A stretch of DNA of 64,000 nucleotides, taken from contig NC_068351.1 of the NCBI RefSeq assembly GCF_014633365.1, positions 12,096,907 to 12,160,906 of the forward strand, written 5' to 3'. A program made the position numbers and the translations under genes. Source of the stretch: Diospyros lotus. Its lineage: Eukaryota; Streptophyta; Magnoliopsida; Ericales; Ebenaceae. This document shows, one piece after another, positions 1 through 10,300 of this stretch (positions are counted from its first letter, which is position 1; each line of letters starts with the position of its first letter). A model generated the notes under the pieces. It made no database searches, was not told the DNA's origin, and saw nothing but the letters and a program-made list of their open reading frames with translations.

Positions 1-378
1 TCCCCATCGTGCTTTCCTCCATCATCTCCGGTTCTAATCCAAATTCCGACACTCCAGCATGCGGATGCTCCATCCCTACCCCAGTAAGGATTGGTTCCGT
101 TTTATCCTTGGGGGGAAACTTCGTTGAAAGCCTCACTAGTTGTTGAGAAGCGAACATTCTTACGAATTGTTGCATCTGCTCCATCAGTTGCCCTCTCAAC
201 ATAGCACTTTGCTCTCGATTTTCTTCTTGCCATCTTTCCATTGCTTGGGTAATTCGACTATCCACCCCTACTCCTACTGAGGATTCAAGCGTACCCATTC
301 TGGCTGCATTTCCGCCATGGATGTCACGACTTGCTATAGTTGGCTCTCCATTTGTTTCATCCTCGTTCCATCCGCCAT
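1..378 (-). pseudogene. gypsy gag N-terminus, degenerate
   Basis: The minus-strand start at 378 reads [14 protein letters not shown] then a TAG where the sister copy at 9372 has a Gln codon. It continues to the window edge with recognisable similarity to the sister gag (the MERW-EENREQ and FVRMFASQQ regions). Confidence 0.65.
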
Positions 379-432
379 TGTGAGGATACCCACAGCTCCG
401 AGCGTTTCCCAAGTCGCGCTCTGATACCAAAA

Positions 433-801
433 TGTCAGCTCCCAAGGCTCTGACCAATAATTCCTTCGACTAGTGAACTGTTCGAAGGGGAAAGGAAGGA
501 AGATAGAGGGAGAAATTAGGGGGAAAGAGAGAATAGAAAGGGGGAGAGAGGGAATGTTCAGAATTCTGTTAGAATAATTTCATATCCATCCGTGACAAGG
601 ATCAGCTGTTTATATAGCTGGATTCCTTGCCCATGTGCAGTAATCGCTTATAGCAGGGGAATGTACAACCTGCCTAAGCAGCAACAAACTTTGTACCCCC
701 CTTATAGCATATTCTACTGCCTATTCTATTAATTGCCATTCCTCCCTTCCTATTATATTTAATTGCTATATCTCCCCTTCCTTGCTACGTGAATCATGAC
801 A
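433..801 (-). repeat. 5' LTR of the gypsy element at the left edge
   Basis: The LTR has TG...CA ends, with a primer binding site 3 nt from its inner edge. It contains a TATAAACAG promoter-like stretch read on the minus strand near 610-620. Confidence 0.75.
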
Positions 802-943
802 AGTAGGAGAGGGGGTACATTGTGATGAGAGAGCCAATTGGTGCCTTGATCCATTAGAAGTGCTCGTTGTCACAAGATGGTAGAGTCCGTCCTTAACGTT
901 AGTTTTATCCTAGGACTATGCGGAATGACCCTTAGATGGAATA

Positions 944-1500
944 TGCCTCTCTCAACACTCTCAAATCCACCCAGCAATTATAGGAATTGAAAACAGAAAA
1001 TATAAGCAATCAAACAGAATGAAAATAAGAACAAGAAACAGAAGGCAAACCACACAATGCAAAGATTTATTCTGGTTCGGTTTCCTTTGAGGAAACCTAC
1101 ATCCAGCCTTCAAAGAGCCCTCCTAGCAGTCTTATTAAGAAGAAGAACGATCAATACAACAGTAGAATCCCTCCTTCTAACTATCCCGAGTACACCCCAA
1201 CAACTTTCCAAGATTACAAAGCTTTAACGGAAGGAAACACCCAGCTTTTCTCTCAGAACAGTGCACTCGTTACATAGAAACAGAAGAATAGAATCTGACT
1301 TAATTGGCTACCCCTTGCCCTATTTATAGAATGATAGGGCTGACATGACAATGACAAGAATTGGATAATTACAGTTTCACCCCACAACTATTACTAATTA
1401 CACATGGGATACAACTATCTTTCTAAGCCTCCAATAGCCAATTTTATCACTGCATGCCTTCACCGATCTTCTAGGATATACTCGAGACAACATTTCAACA
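944..1500 (-). repeat. Possible LTR of an unidentified element
   Basis: It has TG...CA-type ends when read on the minus strand (TGTTGAAATG at 1500, GAGGCA at 944). It also contains a GGTTCGGTTTCC...ACCTACATCC stretch of the type common in plant LTRs. A purine-rich run (GGGAGGAGGA) lies 15-25 bp beyond the right end. No partner LTR or target duplication was found, so the boundaries are tentative. 802-943 shows nothing recognisable. Confidence 0.3.
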
Positions 1501-1774
1501 ATTAGCAAATCCAATCCTCCTCCCTGAGGTTTAGTCTTGAAAAATATAGTGTGTCAAAAAAGGTAATACTGCAGTTCAAAGATTTAGTAAGTGGGTTGAT
1601 GGACAAAAGGTTGGTTAATGGGATATGTGGGATGAGATTGATGTTGCCTTGACTAGCAATAGGAATATGAGAGCCATTTGCAACAACAATCCCTTTAGTG
1701 CTCGAAAGAGGTTTATAGGTTTAAAAAAAGGTGGGACATGGTGTCATATTGTTAGTTGCTCTCGAGTCAAGAAT

Positions 1775-2422
1775 TCATGATGTAAGATGTGGGCTTTCAT
1801 GAGCATTAAAGGAACAAGTAGGGAGACACTTACCAGAAGTGGCTAGAGAGCATGTAGAACTAGAGCCAGAGAGGGATTGGATAAAACTTCGCATTTTCTC
1901 AATTTCTTCCTTACTCAATCCACCAAGTTCATCACTATCGGCAGAAGTATATTGTGACGGATCTGTCATTTTGGCAATTTTTGCTAACTGTGGCACCTGT
2001 CCCTTGAATCCACTAGTCTGACTTAGAACTTGGGCCTTGCCATGAAGTTTGAAACAATTCTCTCTCGTGTGACCAGGCTTCTTACAAGATGTGCACCAAA
2101 GACCATCTTTATTGTTGGGATTGAGGCGATCAGTCTAATGTCCTATGATTGTATTTCCTCCATTAGGCTTCCTTGATATCATGGCAGATCCTTTGGTGTG
2201 CTGAGACTCCGACATGACTAAGCATCTACTTTCTTCGGCCCGAACAATAGAAAAGACTTCCCCCAATGGTGGCAGCTTTAGACTTGCTAGAAACTCAAAT
2301 ACTCGATCTCGTTCAGTAAACTCCTTCAAAATTTTGGCACCCTTGCTGTCTTTCATCTTTAAATTCTGATAGTGATCAAGTTCTAACCATAGGCTGTTCA
2401 GTGTATTGTAATATTCAGTCAC
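1775..2422 (-). pseudogene. copia gag (UBN2-type), broken
   Basis: An open segment at 2135-2422 reads TEYYNTLNSLWLELDHYQ, typical of the copia gag Tyr-fn-L-slW-EL pattern. The downstream segment 1775-1996 is the low-complexity gag-protease linker. Stop codons separate the two. Confidence 0.7.
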
Positions 2423-2906
2423 AAAAAGACTTGCCTATTTTGTAGATGAGATTTTAGTTTTGATCTCAAACATCAAGGCTACATCTTGCATTTTTTAGTA
2501 GGTCTTTCGAACAGTCTCCCATACCTCCTGGGCAGTGGATAGGAACATGCAGTTGTGGCTGATTTCAGGCTGTATAGAGTTCCACATCCACGGCATAATT
2601 ACCAAATCCTCCTCTTCCCATGTTGAAATCTTAGGTTGTCTCGTGGTGGTCCCGTTCCTTCAAGATGACTCAATTTTCCTTTTCCCTTCAAAAATGTTCT
2701 GACCACTTGAGACCACTGTTGATAGTTTCTTCCATCTAACTAGTAGGATGGGTTGAGATTCTGGAGGTCTCTCGCTGCAGTATTGTGAGCAGCTCCAAAC
2801 AGCATAGAACCAGTGTTGGGTCAGCTGAGGTGCAGCTAGGGTTGCTGGTTGCAGAAATTGAAGACATATCTTATCGGGGCAAAGCAATGGTCACTAAAAA
2901 TGAGCT

Positions 2907-3069
2907 GAACAGTCACTGGAAAAACACAAACAGCTGCTGAAAGATACCAACAGTCACTGGGGAAAGCAAGAACAGTCACTGGAAGTTGAACAGTCACCAG
3001 AAAAAAACACGAACAGCCTCTGAAAGATACCAACAGTCACTGGGGAAAGCAAGAACGGTCACTGGAAAT
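2907..3069. repeat. 81-bp tandem repeat, two copies
   Basis: GAACAGTCACTGG...AAGATACCAACAGTC recurs at 2907 and 2988 with a period of 81 bp. AACAGTCACTGG sub-repeats also occur inside each unit. It lies in the leader of the copia fragment. Confidence 0.85.
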
Positions 3070-3529
3070 ATGAACAGAAACTCATCGTAGCAGGGATACG
3101 CTGTGCTGGAGAAAAAGTCCAAACAGCGGAGACTTGAATCCGGGATCAAAGGGGTGTGGGTTCGTCTCCCACCGTGGTGTCCGGTGATGACAGAATGGGT
3201 GATGCGAGGAATTTGAGACAGCGATGACGGACAGAAATGTTTCTGGGTCGAGTGCCGGTTGAACAGCAGCAGCAGCATCACCTCGATCAGAGATGAGTGA
3301 TGGACAGGTGATGGCGGTGAAGAACCAATGGGGAGGAAGTCGGCAGGGAAGAACCTACAGCAGTGGCTATGAATGCCGATAGGGAAGAACCCTAGGAATG
3401 GTGAGGACGCATTGGCGATGAAGGCCAGAGAATGGCTATGAAGGCAGGTGAAATAGAGGGTCTCAGAAAAGGGGCGGCAATGAAGGCCGGAGAATGAAAC
3501 TCCCTAGGAGAGGGAATGCTCTAATACCA

Positions 3530-3762
3530 TGTAAGAAAACTGTAATAGTTTTTCTTATATCATCACAGTAGGGCCAATCACCCTATATATACAAGTATAG
3601 ATCTACGAAGTAGGAAAGATTACAAGAAGGAAACTGAGGAAAGGAAATCTAATCAAATCTGTATAAAAAAGGCAACCAATAATTATGGAAAGATTCCCAC
3701 AGCCAATCCCACAATCACAGGGGATTGATTGGGATGAATCCGGTGGGATTGATTCTCCAACA
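3530..3762 (-). repeat. copia 5' LTR (233 bp)
   Basis: It is bounded by TG...CA and sits next to a TGGTATTAGAGC primer site. A TATATATAC stretch near 3582-3590 may be its promoter. Confidence 0.75.
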
Positions 3763-4130
3763 AAACACATCAATGATACTTTACCAGGATTTTAATTCAT
3801 ACTTTCCCATGCATACCAAACAAGTCAATGTTAAATTTCCAGGAATCACATTCCTGGGAATTTAATTGGTGGGGAGGCACCAAGCACAGCCTTAATACAT
3901 GATGAGGTAGGAAAATATCTGTTCATGTTATATAGACACAAACAATGTTGTGAATAATAACTGTTAAGATTAGCAAAAAAAAAAAAAAAAAGAATAATAA
4001 TTGTTGACCAATATATGTTGTTTACATTTTCTTTATAAAATACGGATGCAGTTAGCTTTTATATTTTCCTGTCCCATAACCGTGTTTTCTATACTACACT
4101 GTATGCCTTTACTAATTTTGTTTCTTTTAG
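3763..4130. other. Intron end upstream of exon 1
   Basis: Contains ACCAAACAAGTC...CCAAGCACAGCC, possibly one end of a decayed MITE, an A-run at 3974-3991, and the pyrimidine tract before the exon 1 acceptor. No coding signal. Confidence 0.5.
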
Positions 4131-4379
4131 GTCTTTTGACTTCTGAGGAGAGTATTGCTTCCCCAGCTTCAGATATTTTAAAAGAGTTGATTAACTTCCA
4201 TATTAGAAGAGACCTTTTAACCATTGATAATGAGCCAGTCAATGATGAAGTTGAGTCCACCATGGAATCAAGTGCAGTAAAATCTGCATGCTCTATAATT
4301 GAAAATGTGCTCGGCAGCTGTGGAAGAATTCCAAATGTGCATATTTTGGCAGTCATATCTGTTTTATTCCATAAACTTG
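4131..4379 (+). CDS. RRP12: RRP12 exon 1 of the window
   Basis: The acceptor is TTTCTTTTAG before 4131 and the donor GTATGT begins at 4380. The exon enters with two bases of a split codon and encodes [19 protein letters not shown] through LFHKLG, ending with the first base of a Gly codon. Its last 40 bp are the first copy of a 90-bp tandem duplication that continues into the intron. Confidence 0.9.
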
Positions 4380-7300
4380 GTATGTTACTTTTATGAGAGT
4401 TTACAGTATGCACCAGCACTAAGTGCTGACATATTTTGGCAGTCAAATCTGTTTTATTCCACAAACTTGGTATGTTACTTTTATGAGAGTTTACAGTATC
4501 CACCAGCACTAAGTGCTGACATCTAAGTTCTCCTTATGTTGCTTGTGAGAAGGAACTCAAGTTTGTAAAGTTGCATGTACTTTCTGGTTAATGCTTTTGC
4601 CTTCAATCTAATTCTTGACCGATTCAGAGCTTGTTTGGTATTGATGTGTTTTTTAAGTATAGCTGCTTCTTAACGACTTTTATGAAAAAAATGGCATTTG
4701 GTGAAGTACAACTTTGCTTTTAAAACACAGTTTCTTCTTCTAAAAAAGTGGGTTAAACTGCTTTTAAGCAAAAGCAAGGGACCCCCTGCTTTTTATAAAA
4801 AGCACAACTACTTTTAATGGGTCCCACAATCACTAATAGACTCTTTGCTTTTGTAACCATTATATCTCTTCATAATGTTATGCCACTTTCTAAAATAGCT
4901 ATTTAATATCCTAGTGTCTTTTTTATATATTTTATAAATATACAGCATAGCAATAAAATATTAATCAAACACTTATTAGTTGCTTTTACATTAATAAGAA
5001 CAACAATACTTAGTTATTAAACAATATTTTATCAACATTACTTTCACAGCATAACATAATAAGCACAACACAACACTACAAACTGTCAGCTCCCAATGGT
5101 TCTGACAGTGATTCTCGATCAATAGAAGGCCCGAGAAAGAAAGAGAGAGAGAATTGGGAAGAGGAGAATGCATAATTAGGGAGGAAGAGAGAATAGAGAG
5201 AGAAATTCAGAATTCTCTTAGAATTTGCATAATCCTTCGTGGAAAGAGGTCAACAATATTTATAGCTAATCCTAACCTCCCCCATGTGCAGATAATCGCT
5301 TACAAGCGTCAGGGAATGTACTAGCTGCTGATGCAGCAACAAACTTGGTACAATCCTATTCATCCTACTTACAACATATACTACTCCTACCCTCTACTAT
5401 ATTTAATTAAAGTTTTCTCCTCCCTTACAAATTAGTACATGAAAAATCATCCCCCCATCAAAATTTTCTTGTCCTCAAGAAATGGTGAGAAGGCTTGCCA
5501 CTCTAGGAAACTACTTGAGGAGTTCTGGAAAGTACTCCCAGGTATTGTTATCCAGGTGAACGCCAGACCATTGGACGAGGACTTGGTTGATGGGAGCCCC
5601 TTGTTCGTAAATGACCCTTCTATCCATGATGGTTGTAGGTTCTCTTATTTTGTCTCCAGCATTGGAAAATGCAGGTATGGTTGAACTCACTGGTTGTGCC
5701 CCTACTGATTTCTTGAGAAGTGAAACATGAAATACTGGATGGATGTTTGAGCCTTCAGTTAGTTGCAGCCTGTAGGCCACATTTCCCACTTTGGCAATTA
5801 TGGGTAATGGCCATGGAACATTGGGTGTAACTTGGAGTTAGGCTTCTAGAGTAGGGCCCTTAAGTGTCCCGGTTGTAGCTTCAAATATACCTTCTCCTCT
5901 GCCTGAAACTCCATTTCACTCCTATCTGCAAATTGCTTCATTCTATTCTTGGAGTTGGCTAACTCTATTTTGAGTATTTGTAAGGCCTGTTGCCTTTGCT
6001 GGAGATAAGCGTCTAGGGCTGCCATAGTTGTAGAGTCTCCCAAGGTTGGCAGCAAAGGAGGTTTGTAGCCATAGAGAGCCTCAAAAGGAGATCTCTTTAT
6101 AGAGTTGTGGTGGTTGGAATTGTACCACCACTGAGCCGTGGCCAGCCATTTGTACCAAGACTTGGGCTGTGGGAAGCAAGAACACCTCAAATACATCTCT
6201 AAACATTGGTTAACTCTTTCTGTTTGGCCGTCAGATTCAGGGTGGTAGGCGGTGGACATGTTGAGCTTGACTCCCAATAGCTGTATCAACTCCTTCCACA
6301 GTAGGCTAGTAAAAATTTTGTCTCTGTCTGAAACTATAGTCTTAGGTATCCCATGTAATTTCACTATGTGATCCATAAATACCTTAGCTATTTCCTGGGC
6401 AGTGTAAGGGTGACTTAATCCAATGAAATGACCATATTTAATGAACCTATCCACTATCACCATGATGCAATCCTTCCCTTCCGATTTTGGAAGCCTTTCA
6501 ATGAAATCCATGGATATGCTCTCCCAAGGTCCTCTTGGAATTTCCAAGGGCTGTAGTAGCCCTGGGTATGCCACATTTTTTGTCTTGCACCTCCCGTAAG
6601 TATCACACCCACACGAACTCCATAACATTCTTCTTTAGCCTCCGCCACTATAAGAGCTGTCTAACCTTATGATAAGTATTCACAATACCTGAATGTCCCC
6701 CAAGGGGTGAGTTGTGTAAAGCTTCTGTTACCTTCCTCTTGAGTTCTTTGTCATCCCCTATGACCAGCCTCCCTTGGTATCTGATCAGCCCATTGGTTAG
6801 AGTATACCCTGGCCTTAAAGTAGGATTTACCACCAACTGTTGTAGAAGCTCCTTAGTTGTCCCATCCACGTCATAACTTGAAACAATATCTTGGCACCAG
6901 TCTGGAACCACCATGGTTATTGGAGCCGAACTGCCTTCTTTAAAACACTTGGATAGGGCATCTGCTGCTATGTTTTCCTTGCCTTTCCTATACTGTATGT
7001 TGTAATCTAACCCCATTAACTTTGTCATTCCCTTTTGCTACAATTGAGTATGCAACCTCTATTGCAACAAAAATTTTAGACTTTCATGGTCTGTTTTAAT
7101 TACAAACTTACCCCCTTCCAAATAATGGCGTTATTTGTCCACCGCCAACAACACAACCAATAACTCATTTTCAAATATGCTCAATCCCAAGTGTTTAGGG
7201 GCTAGTGCTTGGTTGAGAAAAGCCAGATGTCTGCCCTCTTGAACCAACACAACCCCAATTCCACTAGCACTCGCATATGTCTCAAGTATGAAAGGCTTAT

Positions 7301-10300
7301 TGAAATCGGGTAACCCTAGGGTGGGTACCTCTTCCTCCTGACCCCAAAAGAATTTATCCTTCTTCAATAATTCTGTTAGGGGCTTGCTAATAAGGCCATA
7401 ATTTCTCACAAATCGGTGGTAATAGCCGATTAATCCCAAGAATCCCCTAAGCCCCTTGACATTTTGAGGCCTTGGCCACTTCAACATTGTTGCTACCTTG
7501 CTGGGATCAGTACTCACCCTTGCTTTAGATATAATGTGGCCCAAGTGCTCTACTTGTTCTTGTGCAATGGCACATTTTGACTCTCTAATATACAGTTGAT
7601 TGAACCCAAGGACCTCAAAAGTGATTTTTAGGTGGTCGAGATGTTTAGCAAAGGATGGGTTGTAGACTAGAATATCATCAAAAAACACTAAGATAAATTG
7701 GCGCAAATAGGGTTCAAAAATCCAATTCATCAACACCTAGAAGGTTGCTGGGGTGTTGGTGAGACCAAAGGGCATAACTAGGAATTCATGGTGCCCTTGG
7801 TGGGTTTTGAATGTTGTTTTGTGGATGTCTCTTCATTCGAATTTGGTGATAGCCTGACCTAAGGTCTAATTTGGTAAAGACAATAGCATTCTTAAGCTCA
7901 TCAAGTAGGTCCTCCACAATGGGTATTGGGAGCTTGTCCTTGATGGTTATAGAGTTTAGTTGACAATAGTCAACACCAAACCTCCATGTCCCATCTTTCT
8001 TTTTGACAAGTGATATGGGTGAGGCAAAAGGGCTGTTGTTTGGTTGGATGATGGATTTGTGCAACATATCTTTGATAAGTCTTTCAATTTCAGCTTTTTG
8101 TCTTGGAGGATATCAGTAGGACCTTAGGTTAACAGGCTTAGTGTTGGGTTTCAAGTTGATAGGGTGGTTAAAAGGTCTTTTGGGTGGTAGGGAATTGGGC
8201 TTCATGAAGAGGTCCTTATACTCAATTAAAAGCATATTAAGAGAGTCAGTCTCTTGTACCTTTCTTTGGACATGGGAGTGGCTGCTCACAGTGAATGCTA
8301 ACTCCCCTTCTAGTTCTACATTGTCCCTTGTAAGTTCCATGGCTTGTATGGAGAACAATTGTGCCACTTTGGTGAATTTGCTTTTGAACATCCTTTGTAG
8401 CTTCTTACTCGAGATCATCTTGCATACTCCCACCTCATGATTACTTGCTAGGGTTTTCCTTCTTCCATTTTTCTCAAAAGTCACCTCCATTTTGTTAAAA
8501 TCAAAGCTGATTGGACTAACTCCCTTCATTCAATCAACTCCCAGCACCACATCACAACCCCCCAACTTGAGCAATCTCAAATCAGTTGAGAAATTCTCCC
8601 CGTTCATCTCCCAACAAAATCCCTTACACGAGGATTGGCTCAAGACTTTACTGCTATTAGCTACTGTTATTGATAGGGGGTGAGATTGAGTGACTTCACA
8701 CCCCAACCTCATTGCCGTAGCTTCATCCAAACTATCAATGAGCACCATTAGCAAATACATACCATGGACTTCCTTCCTTCATCGCACTCCAACCCTAAAA
8801 CCAGGCATCTCCCATATCGTTCAAATAAGCAAAAGTGAGGGTGATCTTTTGCTGTTCTGGTATTTGATATAGGGAGAACATCCTCTCACATCTCTTTATT
8901 CACCATCTCGGATTCTCCCCCTCAAGAAATGGAATCTCCAATTTCGGCACAGGGAAAGTTGGCTAGTTACAATTAGCTTGAGCTCTAGCCTCCTTTCCCT
9001 TATATTTTCTCCCATCATTTTTGGTTCAAACTCAAATTTCGACGTCCCTATTGGTCGATGCTCCATTCCCATTTCGGGAAGGATGGGATCCGACCTCTCC
9101 CTAGGTGGAAACTCAGGCGAGAGCCTTACCGGTTGTTGGGATGCGAACATCCTCATGAATTGGGGCATTTGCGCCATCATTTGTTCTCGCATCAAAGCAC
9201 GCTGTTCCCGGTTCTCTTCCCACCATCTCTCCATCGCTTGATCAATCCGAGTATCCACCCCTGTTCTAACAAACGATTTGAGAGTTCCCGGCCTTGTTTG
9301 CTTCTCCGCCATCACCGTTGTAACCTGCTGCAATTGGGACTCCATTTGCTTCATTCTCATTCCATCGGCCATGGCGATGAAAGATCAGTATTCGATTGAC
9401 GCCCAGGAGTGTTGCTCTGATACCAAAATGTCAGCTTCCAATGGTTTTGATAGTGATTCTCGATCACTAGAAGGCCCGAGAAGGAAAGAGAGAGAGAAAT
9501 AGAGAGAGAATTGGGAAGAGGAGAATAAAGAATTCGGGAGGAAGAGAGAATAGAGAGAGAAATTCAGAATTCTCTTAGAATTTGCATAATCCTTTGTGGA
9601 AAGAGGTCAATGATATTTATAGCTAATTCTAACCTCCTCCATGTGCGGATAACCGGTTACAAGCGTTGGGGAATGTACCAGCTGCTGATGCAGCAACAAA
9701 CTTGGTACAATCTTATTCAGCCTACTTACGGCATATACTACTTCTACCCTCTACTATATTTAATTTCAGTTTTCTCCCCCCTTACACGTTAGTACATGAC
9801 ATAAACACAGCACAACACAACACAACAATGCCAAACTGGCCTTTTCATTGGCTTCCTGAACTTTTTGTTGTGAATGGCCTAGGGGTGGTTCAATTGAACT
9901 GTTAAAAGCTACAGAGATTTTGAATTTGCTTCAGGCTTCCAATTACTAGCCTGAAACCTGCTTTGTTAGGTTAGAGTTATACTGGACACTCTTGTCTGGC
10001 TACTGCATGACTGCAGATTGTATTGTATCTTATGCTAAGCACGCATCATGGTGGTTGATGGGATAGTTTAGTATGCACGTCAAATGGGAGTATTATGCTT
10101 ATGTATGTCAGTCATCCAATTTTCACACTTTCTGAAGGTACAACTAGATTTCATATTTGTAAGTTAGTCTAAATTAATTCAGACAAGAATGTTGTTGACA
10201 AACTAAAATGAAGTTTCTTACGCATAGAAAGTTAATCTTGTGTATGGTGATTTAATTCTACCTGTAAATAATACTTGTCAAACTAGCCATGTTTGATATG

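Larger units (their letters stand above)
1..801 (-). mobile_element. Ty3/gypsy element, 5' end only (gag start plus 5' LTR)
   Basis: Reading on the minus strand: a 369-bp LTR (433-801, TGTCATGATT...CTGACA), a TTT spacer, the TGGTATCAGAGC primer site (418-429), then a gag start at 378 beginning [14 protein letters not shown]. The same gag N-terminus occurs in the element at 5084-9801, so they are one family. The gag has an early TAG and is degenerate. The rest of the element lies left of the window. Confidence 0.8.
1501..3762 (-). mobile_element. Ty1/copia fragment: 5' LTR, leader, gag, start of protease
   Basis: Minus-strand order: LTR 3530-3762 (233 bp, TGTTGGAG...TCTTACA), primer site TGGTATTAGAGC at 3518-3529, a repeat-bearing leader, gag around 2650-1775, then protease (ILDSRATNNMT, a decayed form of the usual ILDSGATDHMT) at about 1775-1725. 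The protease tail runs to about 1560, where the element breaks off. Integrase, RT and 3' LTR are missing. Confidence 0.8.
5084..9801 (-). mobile_element. Ty3/gypsy chromovirus, complete but decayed (4.7 kb)
   Basis: LTRs lie at 5084-5444 and 9429-9801, and the element reads on the minus strand. It has the primer site at 9414-9425, a G-rich tract (GATGGGGGGATGA) at 5446-5458, and flanks CAAAC (5079-5083) and TAAAC (9802-9806), a target duplication with one change. Order: gag, protease, RT, RNase H, integrase, chromodomain-like end. That order plus the terminal chromodomain define a chromovirus. Stops and frameshifts break pol in several places, so it is not autonomous now. It lies in RRP12 intron 1 in antisense orientation. 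Confidence 0.92.

Noticed and set aside
4033..4509. 158-codon minus-strand ORF
   Set aside because: It is the antisense of RRP12 exon 1 and its 90-bp duplication, which keeps both strands open since 90 is a multiple of three.
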